From an uncultured Saprospiraceae bacterium (GTDB taxonomy: Bacteria; Bacteroidota; Bacteroidia; Chitinophagales; Saprospiraceae), in assembly GCA_937139495.1 (NCBI GenBank), contig CAKZQC010000026.1, positions 186,001 through 250,000 on the forward strand: 64,000 nucleotides of DNA, in the 5' to 3' direction. Below are positions 36,058 through 45,525 of this stretch, piece after piece. The notes under the pieces were generated by a model. That model did not search any database, was not told the origin of the DNA, and saw only the letters and a program-made list of their open reading frames with translations. Made by a program: the position numbers and the translations under genes. Every line of letters starts with the position of its first letter. The stretch's first letter is position 1.

Positions 36058-36819
36058 CTAATCAATTGCATTCAAAAAATCTTTGGCTTGTTGATGATGT
36101 ATATGAGTCGTACTAGCAATAATTTTAGTTAGCATTTTTTTGCTGGCAGCTGTATTTTTAGCTTTATACTGTGCCAATGCCCAAAACCATTGTGCATCTT
36201 GTTTGGTGTTTGCATCATTGCTACGCAATATATTATCAAACTGATGGATAGCGGCATTTTCGTCCGAGATAGCTAGTGCGGCAATACCTAAGACCAGTCG
36301 AGCTTGATAATCATCAGTAGCACGTTGTGTATAGTCCTCTAGCAATACGATTGCTGTTTGGTAGTTGTTTTGTTGATACGCCAAAAAGCCTTGGTTTTTG
36401 AGTTCTATATCACTCGACGAAACAGTGCTACCACGCAACGAAACTAAATCGGTGGCATAGTCTGCACTTGCCTGAAAGTATTGTTCGTAGGGATTGCTGT
36501 TCATGTTCTGATAGATGAACGGCGTGGTTATCATGATGGCTATTGCGGCAGCTATACTAATATACTTAACCCAAGAACCTCTTGCAGGTAGTTCCACTAC
36601 TTTGGTCTCTTTTTGACCGCTTTCCCAACTGTTCATTTGGTTCTGCAGATGATCTAGATGCAATCCTTTGAATCCACGTTCTATCTTTTGATAGATCTTG
36701 ACTTCTTTAGCGAAATCAGGATCATGACGACGCAATTCTTTGAATTGTTTCTTTTGGTCGGTAGTTAGCGTACCCTCAAAGTATCCTTCTATGAGTTGTG
36801 ATTGTTGTTGAGGAGTCAT
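36058..36819 (-). CDS. Membrane protein with TPR-like tail, sigma-factor partner
   Basis: A 253-residue protein. An N-terminal soluble part (IEGYFEGTLTTDQKKQF, then a zinc-finger-like arrangement is absent) resembles anti-sigma N-termini. One membrane segment lies near 86-104. The rest has two TPR-like repeats (QGFLAYQQNNYQTAIVLLEDY, then AAIHQFDNIL and WFWALAQYKAKNTAASKKML). It lies 54 nt downstream of the sigma gene on the same strand, so it probably regulates that factor. TPR repeats suggest it senses a protein partner in the periplasm. Confidence 0.75.
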   Translation of the reverse strand: MTPQQQSQLIEGYFEGTLTTDQKKQFKELRRHDPDFAKEVKIYQKIERGFKGLHLDHLQNQMNSWESGQKETKVVELPARGSWVKYISIAAAIAIMITTPFIYQNMNSNPYEQYFQASADYATDLVSLRGSTVSSSDIELKNQGFLAYQQNNYQTAIVLLEDYTQRATDDYQARLVLGIAALAISDENAAIHQFDNILRSNDANTKQDAQWFWALAQYKAKNTAASKKMLTKIIASTTHIHHQQAKDFLNAID

Positions 36820-36873
36820 ATAGTGATAGGTAATAGTGAAATAATTTGATACATAGTGAAAGATTCAAAATCA

Positions 36874-37458
36874 TTAGAAAAATTGCGAGTCGTTTTTTTC
36901 GGCTACCATTTCTCTGAGTTTTTTCAAACAAAGTGATTTTCTTTTGCGAACAACTCGTTCGTCACTATAATTCATAGCATGTACAACGGCATCGGAAGAG
37001 TATCCTTTGATAAACATTAATTCCAGTAGTGTCTTGCAAGGGTCGCCTATTTCGTTGAGCAGCTCTCGCACTATATTTTTTTGATGTTCTTCTTGATAGG
37101 CATCCAATATATCGTCATCTAATTGACCTTGAATGGCTGTGGTATTACTGACATCATCTAAATTGACGGTGGCATTATGTTTACTTCTGAATTTTTCTCT
37201 TACTAAGTTTTTGCCAATAGAAAAAAGATAGGTCTTGATACTACTGGTCAATTCTACTAATTTGCCATCTCGCACATTCATATATAGAATAGTGTACGCC
37301 TTTTGGTAGATTTCTACGGCATCTTCTTCACTACATTGGTAAAGTTGATAGACCCAAATCAAAAAAGGTTGACGATTGTCGTTATAAAGTTTTTCTAATA
37401 CCTTGTTATCACCTCGCTTAATCGCTAGAATAACTGCATTTTGTTTCTTTTCAGACAT
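36874..37458 (-). CDS. ECF-type RNA polymerase sigma factor
   Basis: A 194-residue sigma factor of the ECF group. Region 2 carries DAVEIYQKAYTILYMNV and SIKTYLFSIGKNLVREKF. Region 4 has LLNEIGDPCKTLLELMFIKGYSSDAVVHAMNYSDERVVRKRKSLCLKKL. This style is common in Bacteroidota systems with a TPR-bearing membrane partner. It lies 54 nt upstream of such a partner (36058-36819). The ATG at 37458 is the natural start. Confidence 0.88.
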   Translation of the reverse strand: MSEKKQNAVILAIKRGDNKVLEKLYNDNRQPFLIWVYQLYQCSEEDAVEIYQKAYTILYMNVRDGKLVELTSSIKTYLFSIGKNLVREKFRSKHNATVNLDDVSNTTAIQGQLDDDILDAYQEEHQKNIVRELLNEIGDPCKTLLELMFIKGYSSDAVVHAMNYSDERVVRKRKSLCLKKLREMVAEKNDSQFF

Positions 37459-37844
37459 TTATGAGTAAGATTTATAAAATGTTACCACCGATAGGGGGAA
37501 TGTCTATTGTGTAGCGAACTATTATTATTTTTGAAGAGAATAAAGATATAAGATTTATCTCAAATACAGTGCAAAAAGTAGCTTATTTCCATACTACTCT
37601 ACACCACACAACAACATTAAGGCAGTTTTTGTTAAGAATACAAATGTTCTGCTTGGTCTGCAATAATGTGTAAATAGTCGAAAAAGTAGCTTTTTTAGTA
37701 ACTTTTTGTATAAATTTGATTCCAACAGGTCGTTCAAAAGCCTTGTTGTTACTCTATCTAAGAACATAAAGTAACAAACGATAGTGCTAGGTGACTACAA
37801 AATATACATTTTTTAATTTATTACTTCAAAAATCTTAACAAGAT
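37459..37844. other. 386-bp intergenic region between divergent genes
   Basis: It must hold promoters for the sigma operon and for the M16 peptidase gene. TAAATTTG at 37711-37718 fits a Bacteroidota -7 box for the plus-strand gene, but I see no -33 TTG at the right spacing. There is no additional gene. Confidence 0.35.
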
Positions 37845-40817
37845 ATGACTAATGCCTCCAAATTTTTGGCGTTTCTTATGCTTTTGTCCGTAGTGTACTT
37901 TCAAGTAGGGTGCAATACTACCAAGAAGACAACTTCCGCCGACAAAAAGGACAACATTGATGTTGTGCTCGAAGAAGCCGATACTGCAAGTCCTAGCCCA
38001 CTCAATCTGGGTTCTACTGCCACTACTACGACTACCACTACAGTGGAAGAAGGAAAAAGTGGAATGGACAAAGAGTTGCCTTTCTCGCCAGAAGTACGTA
38101 CTGGACAATTGCCAAACGGCATGAAATATTACATTCGGAAGAATGCAAAACCAGAAAATAGAATAGAGCTACGTCTAGCAGTAGATGCAGGCTCCATGCA
38201 AGAAGATGATGACCAAATGGGATTGGCTCACTTCGTAGAACACATGGCGTTCAATGGTACGACTAATTTCGCCAAGAATGATTTGATCAATTTCTTGGAA
38301 TCAACAGGGGTGCGTTTTGGTGCTGATTTGAATGCTTATACGAGCTTTGACGAAACAGTCTATATGTTGCAATTGCCTACGGACAAAGAGGGATTGGTAG
38401 ATAAAGGATTGACCGTCATGAGTGATTGGGCTACAGGTATTGCCTTCGAAGGAGAAGAGATTGACAAAGAGCGTGGCGTTATTCAGTCGGAATGGCGCAC
38501 AGGTTTGGGTGCCAATGAGCGTATGCGCCAAGTATGGTGGCCCAAAGTGTTCTACAAGACTCGTTATGCGAATCGTTTGCCGATTGGCGAAATGGAGATT
38601 ATTCAAAATGCTCCACACGATCGCTTCAGACGTTTCTACAAAGATTGGTACCGCCCGAACTTGCAGGCTATTATCGTAGTCGGTGATTTGGATGTAGATG
38701 AAATGGAAAAGAAAATTAAAGCTAAATTTTCAGGGTTGACCAATCCTACCGATCCTAGACCAAAGGTCGAATATGAAGTACCTAATCACAAAGAAACATT
38801 CGTATCTATCGCAACCGATAAGGAAGCAACAGGTAGTAGCATACAGATGTACACAAAGCATGATGCTCAAAAAATAAAAACATTGGATAACTTCCGCACG
38901 ATGTTGATGTACGAACTATACAACAATATGCTCAATGAGCGTTTTTCGGAAATAGGACAATCTAAAGAAGCTCCTTTCTTGTATGCTTATGCAGGTTATG
39001 GTGGTTTTGTGCGTACCAAAGATGCTTACTCTTTGGGTGCTCAAGCCAAGGAAGGCAAAATCCTAGAAAGTTTGCAAATACTAACTAGAGAAAACCAACG
39101 TGTCTTATTGCACGGGTTTACCGAAACAGAATTGGCTCGTCAGCGTCTTTCATTAGAGAAAAGTGCCGAAAGAGCTTTCAAAGAAAGTGACAAAATTACT
39201 TCTGCTCGTTTGGCCAAAGCTTGTGTGAGCCATTTCTTGGATAACGAACCGTTGTTCGGAGAGGAAAAAGAAATGAACTTGATCAAAGAATTTTTGCCTA
39301 CTATCAAGCTAGAAGAAGTAAATGCACTCGCTAAACAATGGATTATTGAGCAAAATAGAGCGATTGTAGTGACTGCTCCAGAAGGGGTGAAAATACCAAC
39401 AGAAGCAGAAATTAGAAAAGTATTGGACGAAAGCAAAAGCTTGAAGCCAGAAGCTTACAAAGACAAGTTTGTAGATATGCCATTGCTTGATAAGCAGCCT
39501 GTAGCAGGTAAAGTTGTTTCTTCCAAAGTCATCGAAAAAGATGATTTGAACGTAACAGAAATGGTATTGTCGAATGGTGTACGTGTTATCTTGAAGCCTA
39601 CGGATTTCCAGAATGATCAAATTATGGTCAACGCTTATAGCCCTGGAGGACACTCATTATATAGTGACAAGGATTTCTATGCGGCACAATACGCTGCTGG
39701 GATTGTTGACGAAGCAGGATTGGGCAAGTTTGACCAGATTGCATTGGAGAAAAAACTAACAGGTAAAAATATTTCTCTTTCGCCTTATATCGGCGAAATG
39801 TACGAAGGTATGTCTGGTTATTCTTCTGTCGAAGATTTTGAGACTATGCTACAGTTGATTTACTTGTATGCTACCAATCCTCGTGAAGACAAAGAATCGT
39901 TTGAGCGTGTGATGGAAGACAGCAAAGAAGAAATCAAAAACTTGAGTGCGAACCCAATGATGTACTTTCGAGATCAAATCGTGAAAATCAAAAATGGTAA
40001 CCACCCTAGACGCAAAGCATTGCCGACGATGGAGGACCTGAACAGCATCAAGTACGAGCGTGTTTATGAGATTTACAGAGATCGTTTTTCTGATTTCAGT
40101 GACTTTACTTTTGTTTTTGTTGGCAATTTTGACACAGAAACTATCAAGCCACAATTGGAAAAATACTTGGCAGCATTGCCTAGCAAGAATAGAAAAGAAA
40201 ACTGGAAGGATGTAAAAGTAAACTACCCAACCAAAACATCAACTACTGCACTCAAAAAAGGATTGGCACCACAAGCGAATGTCTATATGGGGTTTGTAGT
40301 AGAGGATGCTTATACTGCGGAGAAAGGACATATTGTTACTTCGATGGGGTCTATCTTGAATATCATGGTACGTGAAAACTTGCGTGAAGACAAAGGTGGT
40401 GTATATAGCCCTTATGTAGGTGGTGGCATGCGCCAATTGCCTACTGGACTTTCGGACGTAACGGTATTTTTTCAGTGCGCTCCAGAAGATGTAGAAAAAC
40501 TAACGGAAGCAGTGAAAGAAGAAATTATGGACTTGCAAAAGAATGGTCCTACGCAAGAGAACTTCGACAAAGTACGTGAAACACAACGTCGTTCTAGAGA
40601 GGGCGATTTGAAAAAGAATAAATTCTGGATCAATACCCTAGCAAGTTACTACAGAACCAATACCGACTTAGCCGAAATCAAAGGTTATGAGCAGTTGATA
40701 GAGAAGATGACGAAAGAAGATATTCAGAAGGCAGCAAAACAATTTTTGGATTTGAACAAAGCGATTATTGTCAATGTCAAACCAGAGAAAGTGGAAGCAC
40801 CTAAAGATGGTAAATAA
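37845..40817 (+). CDS. M16-family zinc metallopeptidase, predicted lipoprotein
   Basis: A 990-residue protein with a lipobox (QVGC, with GCNTT), a linker, and two M16 (insulinase/PqqL-type) halves. The first half has HFVEH with zinc ligands His129, His133 and catalytic Glu132, followed by NAYTSFDETVYML. The distal Glu is in the RGVIQSEWR segment. The second half (about 570-985) lacks the HxxEH motif, as usual. Such envelope enzymes degrade peptides. The start ATG at 37845 gives the full signal peptide. It ends at a terminator. Confidence 0.92.
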   Translation: MTNASKFLAFLMLLSVVYFQVGCNTTKKTTSADKKDNIDVVLEEADTASPSPLNLGSTATTTTTTTVEEGKSGMDKELPFSPEVRTGQLPNGMKYYIRKNAKPENRIELRLAVDAGSMQEDDDQMGLAHFVEHMAFNGTTNFAKNDLINFLESTGVRFGADLNAYTSFDETVYMLQLPTDKEGLVDKGLTVMSDWATGIAFEGEEIDKERGVIQSEWRTGLGANERMRQVWWPKVFYKTRYANRLPIGEMEIIQNAPHDRFRRFYKDWYRPNLQAIIVVGDLDVDEMEKKIKAKFSGLTNPTDPRPKVEYEVPNHKETFVSIATDKEATGSSIQMYTKHDAQKIKTLDNFRTMLMYELYNNMLNERFSEIGQSKEAPFLYAYAGYGGFVRTKDAYSLGAQAKEGKILESLQILTRENQRVLLHGFTETELARQRLSLEKSAERAFKESDKITSARLAKACVSHFLDNEPLFGEEKEMNLIKEFLPTIKLEEVNALAKQWIIEQNRAIVVTAPEGVKIPTEAEIRKVLDESKSLKPEAYKDKFVDMPLLDKQPVAGKVVSSKVIEKDDLNVTEMVLSNGVRVILKPTDFQNDQIMVNAYSPGGHSLYSDKDFYAAQYAAGIVDEAGLGKFDQIALEKKLTGKNISLSPYIGEMYEGMSGYSSVEDFETMLQLIYLYATNPREDKESFERVMEDSKEEIKNLSANPMMYFRDQIVKIKNGNHPRRKALPTMEDLNSIKYERVYEIYRDRFSDFSDFTFVFVGNFDTETIKPQLEKYLAALPSKNRKENWKDVKVNYPTKTSTTALKKGLAPQANVYMGFVVEDAYTAEKGHIVTSMGSILNIMVRENLREDKGGVYSPYVGGGMRQLPTGLSDVTVFFQCAPEDVEKLTEAVKEEIMDLQKNGPTQENFDKVRETQRRSREGDLKKNKFWINTLASYYRTNTDLAEIKGYEQLIEKMTKEDIQKAAKQFLDLNKAIIVNVKPEKVEAPKDGK

Positions 40818-40875
40818 TAAGTAATTTCTACTTGCTTATTGCAAGGTATGAATAAACACTGTATGAAAAATTATA

Positions 40876-40910
40876 GCGTCAACTTCGAATAGGAGTTGAC
40901 GTTATTTTTT
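40876..40910 (+). terminator. Terminator after the M16 gene
   Basis: An 8-9-bp stem (CGTCAACT with AGTTGACG) and a following T-run. A TTG in this hairpin would be an unlikely start for the next gene. Confidence 0.7.
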
Positions 40911-40988
40911 GTACAGGCGGATTCCTCATATATAGTAACTGTCTTGCACTATAAGAATAATCTTGATAACAAAAATCTACCCTACACA

Positions 40989-41594
40989 ATGAAACTCAAT
41001 ACAAGTAAACACGTTATACAAATTTTTAATAATTCCTATACTTATCTTAAAAATGAAAAGTCATTCAATGATAGAAAGCACAAAGCTAAATGGGATAAAA
41101 ATATTAGTTCAAAAATAGGCTATGTGGAAAACCAAACGCTTTTCATTTCTGAAAATGACGTAAGATTCCTTCCTATTTCTGGAAATTCTATTTTTCTCAT
41201 TGACCAAAACACATCTCAAAAAAAAGAAGATGGATATTACGCAGTTTCTGATATCTTATCTTCAAATTGTCTTTGGGAAATTTTACGTTTTAAACAAAAA
41301 GAAACGATTGAAATACATTTAGTTTGGGAATACTTTCAACTTGGGTATCCTCAAAGAGAGTCTTTTAAACTTTCCAACCTTGAAATCAATAAGCCTATTG
41401 AAATAAAGATAAATGGGAAAAGAGACGGTACTGGTTCTAGTAGAGGAGAAAGAGTTTTTATTGAAAAAAATTATATTATTGTATACTTAGGAGAAATATT
41501 AGCTATTGAGCGTATTGGAGATGAAAATTTTCCTACACTAAAAAAGATACCCAAACACAGAAAATTGATAAATTTACTAAAAAATATAAGATAG
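40989..41594 (+). CDS. Protein of unknown function
   Basis: A 201-residue protein I do not recognise, cytosolic by sequence, with a strand-rich C-terminal half (EIHLVWEYFQLGYPQ, then NYIIVYLGEILAIERIG). The frame is open to a TTG at 40896, but that codon sits inside the terminator hairpin of the preceding gene, so the ATG at 40989 is preferred. The gene is A+T-rich compared with its neighbours and lies directly before the inverted-repeat element at 41652-42054, so it may be part of a recently gained segment. Confidence 0.6.
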   Translation: MKLNTSKHVIQIFNNSYTYLKNEKSFNDRKHKAKWDKNISSKIGYVENQTLFISENDVRFLPISGNSIFLIDQNTSQKKEDGYYAVSDILSSNCLWEILRFKQKETIEIHLVWEYFQLGYPQRESFKLSNLEINKPIEIKINGKRDGTGSSRGERVFIEKNYIIVYLGEILAIERIGDENFPTLKKIPKHRKLINLLKNIR

Positions 41595-41651
41595 ACTTGC
41601 GACATAGTACAAGGACTATATTGTGGATAGATTAGAGTTTTATTGCATTTT

Positions 41652-42054
41652 TTTTAGTACAGGACAATTTTTTTTTTATCTATATCATAGGAAATATTGA
41701 AGCAGCGTAAAATAACAGCAATCCTACTTCAGGATGTATTCTAGGCTAAAAATAGTTGTTCCAATTATATCTTCTCTTCTTTCCATTACCGAAAGAAGCA
41801 AAGTCTAGGGCGAATATTACGAAACAAGATACAATCACCTTTCAATACTGACTTCAAGGATGAACGAAGTGAACGGCAATACTTGGTATGGCATACCAAG
41901 TATTGCCGCTAGCCACGGTGGAACCCCTTGAAGTTTAAACGTATTTTCAAGGGATCGTATTCGCTTGTTCTCCATAATGCCCCCTCAATGGCACAGCTTT
42001 TACTTGGTTTTACACTTTTAAATAATGTTTTTTAAGTTTTGTCCTGTACTAAAA
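41652..42054. mobile_element. 403-bp inverted-repeat element, MITE-like
   Basis: Ends are 16-bp inverted repeats (TTTTAGTACAGGACAA at 41652-41667, its complement at 42039-42054). Inside is a perfect 17-bp arm inverted repeat with one central base (41874-41890 and 41892-41908), nested in a second pair ACTTCAAGG/CCTTGAAGT (41851-41859 and 41926-41934), so it could form a cruciform. No transposase frame is present. No target-site duplication is clear. It lies between a gene of unknown function and the truncated gene at 42084-42344. Confidence 0.5.
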
Positions 42055-42083
42055 TAATAAAGTACAAAAAAATAAGGGTTTAT

Positions 42084-42344
42084 TTATCCTACTGGTTTGG
42101 TTGCAGCTTCCTTGTGCTTGGATTCCTGAACTAATTGTTTTAGCATATTTAGTACATAATGCAACTGCTTTTTGGATAATTTATCGTCAAATCTGTGTTG
42201 GCGAGTATTTTCGGTCAAAACGAGTGTGGTATAAGTTCCTCGGTTATAGCTAGGCTGTTTTTTCTCTTCTATCGAAATAATATTTTTTAAGGAGATTTTT
42301 AGCCCATACTTCACCAAAAAGCTTCGTGATAGCACCACTATCAC
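42084..42344 (-). pseudogene. Truncated paralogue of the zinc-ribbon membrane protein 42452-43168
   Basis: The 86-residue frame begins with a GTG, with an in-frame stop 15 nt upstream, and its residues align with the last third of the neighbour: KNIISIEEKKQPSYNRG here matches DDISKVYEKTTRGSKGG there, and QLHYVLNMLKQLVQESKHKE matches QRYVLNALQLLVDDVKHNR. The N-terminal zinc ribbon and membrane helices are missing. It is probably a relic of a duplication, or a short functional domain protein. The inverted-repeat element ends 30 nt from it. Confidence 0.55.
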
Positions 42345-42451
42345 TACGTTTTTTGACTAATCTGAACTGAAAATTACCTTAATCATTTTGCATCATTATT
42401 TTTGCACGGCTACGTACCAGAATGTATTTGTTTGGAAAGCGAGCAGTGTAT

Positions 42452-43168
42452 CTAATGCAATAAATGCTGCATTAAGTTGGGCATTAGTGTATTTCTGTTG
42501 TGCTTGACATCGTCCACCAAAAGTTGGAGGGCATTCAGTACATATCGTTGTCGCTCAAACGACAACCCTCGACCAAACTGATAGATGCTGCGTCCCTCTA
42601 AGGCAATAGAAGTACTTGTGCCACCCTTACTGCCACGAGTTGTTTTTTCATATACTTTGGAGATATCATCGAGTGCAATAACCTTGGTTCTGCCGAGCTT
42701 GCCTATTCCAGTAAAAATTTCGACTTGGTTTCTGTTGATAGTTACTTTAACTCTGCCAAACATTGCCATTAGGGCAATACTCCAAAACAGAATAGAGCCG
42801 CCCAAAAAAGGTAATCCAAAAAGTGACATTGCCAAATCAAACTTACCGTTGATAATTTGAGTGCCATATATACCGCCCAAGGAAGCACCAGACCAAACGG
42901 TCATGAATAGGGTCATGAAAATAGCAATTCCAATGGAACGAGTCGTACTATTGATAACCAAATTGCCATCTACTTCTTCTACTACGATGCCTTTGGGAGG
43001 GGTGTTGAGGTCAAAAAGTGGGTCAACGGCTAGTGTTGATTTGGGGGCGGATTGTGGCAAATGCTCTGACAGTCGGAATACTGTGTGGCAAGATTTGCAT
43101 TGAGCGACATCAGTCGCTACATTGATATTTTCGGGCAGTACAATACTTGAACAGTTAGGACATTGCAT
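42452..43168 (-). CDS. Zinc-ribbon membrane protein
   Basis: A 238-residue protein. The N-terminus has a zinc ribbon: MQCPNCS and then QCKSCH (four Cys). Two hydrophobic segments (about 78-99 and 112-134) form a membrane hairpin. The C-terminal soluble domain (about 136-238) has VKVTINRNQVEIFTG and DDISKVYEKTT, a PH-like arrangement seen in bacterial membrane proteins of unknown function. It lies next to a truncated copy of the same gene. I cannot assign a more exact role. Confidence 0.8.
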   Translation of the reverse strand: MQCPNCSSIVLPENINVATDVAQCKSCHTVFRLSEHLPQSAPKSTLAVDPLFDLNTPPKGIVVEEVDGNLVINSTTRSIGIAIFMTLFMTVWSGASLGGIYGTQIINGKFDLAMSLFGLPFLGGSILFWSIALMAMFGRVKVTINRNQVEIFTGIGKLGRTKVIALDDISKVYEKTTRGSKGGTSTSIALEGRSIYQFGRGLSFERQRYVLNALQLLVDDVKHNRNTLMPNLMQHLLH

Positions 43169-43264
43169 AGTATATAGCGTTTTGGAATTAACATTTATAT
43201 AAGACTATTTGGGGGCAAAACGTTCCGTTGGGAGCAATATTTTTATCGTTCTCTGGTAGATGTA

Positions 43265-43861
43265 TTATTTGAAAATACCTTTACTTTTCATCTCAAAGTA
43301 ACTATCAAAAGCTTCCTTGATGGTGATGTCGTGTTCTTGCAAAAACTTGGGCGAGGAGACGGCATGAATAAACATTTTGTCGGTCAATGCCAATACCGTA
43401 GGATTGATATTATTGATAACGCCTGCTTTGATTCCACGCTCATAGAAATGTTGTGCAGCATACAAGGCTCTATCTTGAAAGTTGCTCATTTTGATGAATA
43501 AATCAGGGTGTTTTTCTTTGGTATCTTGCAGGAACTTGTTAGAAATTTCGGCAAGTAGGATAGAGGCATTTTTGATAATATCAAAGAAGCGTTCCGAAAA
43601 ATCAATATTACTATCTTCCAGCAGTACTTCATACGCGGCTATTTCATTGCTCTTGAACCGTACGACTTCTTTTATTATTTCTTCCTTGGACGAAAAATAT
43701 TTGTAGAGTGTTGCTTTGCTTACGCCCAATTTTTTGGCAATCGTATTCATCGTAAACTTTCCCGTACCATAGTGCAAGTAAAGCACTGAAAGTTCTTTGA
43801 TCCAAAGTTCTTTTGTCAAGGGGTCGTTTACTCGCTCTTTTTTTAGTGGCTTTCTGCCCAT
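43265..43861 (-). CDS. TetR/AcrR-family transcriptional regulator
   Basis: A 198-residue regulator. Residues about 24-70 hold the TetR helix-turn-helix (TMNTIAKKLGVSKATLYKYFSSKEEI). The rest is a helical ligand and dimer domain. Such repressors bind near their own promoter, so the gap up to 43948 is a good place for its operator, although no clear palindrome is visible there. Its regulated gene could be the membrane protein upstream at 43948-45024 or a distant efflux gene. The ligand is unknown. Confidence 0.88.
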   Translation of the reverse strand: MGRKPLKKERVNDPLTKELWIKELSVLYLHYGTGKFTMNTIAKKLGVSKATLYKYFSSKEEIIKEVVRFKSNEIAAYEVLLEDSNIDFSERFFDIIKNASILLAEISNKFLQDTKEKHPDLFIKMSNFQDRALYAAQHFYERGIKAGVINNINPTVLALTDKMFIHAVSSPKFLQEHDITIKEAFDSYFEMKSKGIFK

Positions 43862-43947
43862 AATATTGCTTTAAATAGTTGATAAGGAATAGACATTATA
43901 TAAATATTCTCAATAATATCGAATGATTTATGACAAAAAAACAATGA

Positions 43948-45024
43948 CTATTCCTTTTTTTCTTGACACCAATCATAAAAATATTCTTCGTACTTGTGGC
44001 AGAGTGAGTCAGGAAACTCAATCATATCACCAACATGAAACCGAGCGTCGTAACTGGCTTTGAGTTGCAAACTCAAATAGTATAACTCGACGGTGTCGGG
44101 ATTCTGAAGATGTAGATTATTCATGAGGTTAATCATAGAATCGAGGTTGGCGGTATAGTTTTTTTGATTGACCTGAGGCAATACTCTTTCTTTTTCGTGC
44201 GGAGCCAATAATAGAAACCCAAGCAAGCCCACAGCGGCAATAAACAAGCCAATCAATCGACGCTGAAAGTATAGCCCAATAACAAAACCTACCACTAAAA
44301 GTAATAACAATCCACTTGCTACAAACTTGCGCTGTTCGGTCGATATGCCGCGGGATTTTTTTTCTTCTCCAGCAGTATCTGCAGTAAAAAAATTGACAAA
44401 AGGAATGCGCTGTACCAAGGTTTCGTCTTTGGTAATAAAAGTTTCAGGAGCTCGCTTGTAACGGGTGATAACAAAAGTACCAATGATAAGCGGAATCAAA
44501 AACAGCTTGCCAATTCGGGTGCTAGAAGTACGCAGCCAAATAAACGAAAAGGGGAGAATAATCCATAAAATACGAATAATAGAATCAGGCGAATACATCT
44601 GGCTGTTGTCTATCAGTTCAGCACTACTAAAGAAGCATTTGAGAAGCCACCAATAAGAAGTGACCGTCAGCCCTAGCCATTTTGCCAAAAAACCAATATC
44701 AATCGTATTGACGCCATGTACCAACGCAATGATATTGAGCATTATAAAAAATACAACAGGAGTAATGATAAACGCAATGACGGTACCGACCATACCCCGT
44801 GATATATAGATGGCTCTATTGACCGAACGCTCTTCTAGTATATTGCGTAAGCGAGATAACAAAAAGAGCACAATCAAGAAGACAATAATCCAGACCACAT
44901 AGTTTTGTGGATTGGTTGCTACATTGCCTAGCAATTCCGACCAGCTTTTTGCCAACAATAAAGGATTGATAAAAGTCAAGATATTGATAAATAAATAAAA
45001 TGAAAAAAATAGCAGATGAATCAA
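43948..45024 (-). CDS. Multi-pass membrane protein, unknown function
   Basis: A 358-residue protein with probable membrane segments near 5-25, 44-62, 77-103, 140-160, 165-185 and 232-268, and a soluble C-terminus (about 270-358) with short helices. The start is a TTG at 45024; there is no in-frame ATG before the first membrane segment. I do not recognise a family. It lies 86 nt upstream of the TetR gene on the same strand and could be co-regulated. Confidence 0.7.
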   Translation of the reverse strand: MIHLLFFSFYLFINILTFINPLLLAKSWSELLGNVATNPQNYVVWIIVFLIVLFLLSRLRNILEERSVNRAIYISRGMVGTVIAFIITPVVFFIMLNIIALVHGVNTIDIGFLAKWLGLTVTSYWWLLKCFFSSAELIDNSQMYSPDSIIRILWIILPFSFIWLRTSSTRIGKLFLIPLIIGTFVITRYKRAPETFITKDETLVQRIPFVNFFTADTAGEEKKSRGISTEQRKFVASGLLLLLVVGFVIGLYFQRRLIGLFIAAVGLLGFLLLAPHEKERVLPQVNQKNYTANLDSMINLMNNLHLQNPDTVELYYLSLQLKASYDARFHVGDMIEFPDSLCHKYEEYFYDWCQEKKE

Positions 45025-45522
45025 CTTGATCTAGAACTGAGAGCGTGAAGTTGTTTGAAAAAGTTGTCAATAATCGCTTATCAACCATTTTACTCACAAT
45101 TTCAACTAGAATTGTTGCTAAAATAAGCCTTTTTTGAACAACTTTAATAATAACCAAGCTATCCTTATCAACTAATCTTTGTAGGCTTGTTCTATTTTGT
45201 TGCAATTAATCCAATCCAAAAAAGCTTAGAAAAGCTATTTTGAAATCTAATTTGCACTCAATAGCCTACTAGAAGCGCTATTTTTGCTTGCCATCTTCTT
45301 GGTTTTAATCAAAATAGTATCTTTGTCTAAAAGAATAATAATACTTTTAGAACCAGAAAGCTACATTTGTGGTTAGGGTAGTGGGTTAGACCATATAAAA
45401 GCGTGTCTAAAATTATACTAATTATCAAAAAAATATAAATTTAGACATGCTCTTATGGCTACTACAGGCAGACAACTGAATAGCCCTTTTTTTAAAACAA
45501 CTTCTACTACAAAAATATCTAC
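45025..45522. other. 498-bp intergenic region
   Basis: It separates the minus-strand membrane protein from the plus-strand MCE genes. It contains a -7 box TATCTTTG at 45318-45325 with a TTG 16 nt before, the likely MCE promoter, and an inverted repeat with arms AGCGTGTCTAAA and TTTAGACATGCT at 45400-45411 and 45440-45451. No gene is seen. Confidence 0.45.
45299..45325 (+). promoter_or_regulatory. Predicted promoter of the MCE operon
   Basis: TTG at 45299-45301, 16 nt, TATCTTTG at 45318-45325. The leader to 45526 would be about 195 nt and contains the inverted repeat noted above. Confidence 0.35.
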
Positions 45523-45525
45523 TTG

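Noticed and set aside
40896..40988. TTG start for the 40989 gene at 40896
   Set aside because: The TTG lies within the terminator hairpin of the M16 gene, so it would not be in its message.
42345..42451. N-terminal part of the truncated zinc-ribbon paralogue
   Set aside because: An in-frame stop lies just before the GTG and no CxxC pair is seen upstream, so the missing part is truly absent here.
44816..45205. A 129-residue minus-strand frame overlapping the membrane protein start
   Set aside because: It overlaps the better-supported membrane protein gene in a different frame and shows no domain or coding signal of its own.
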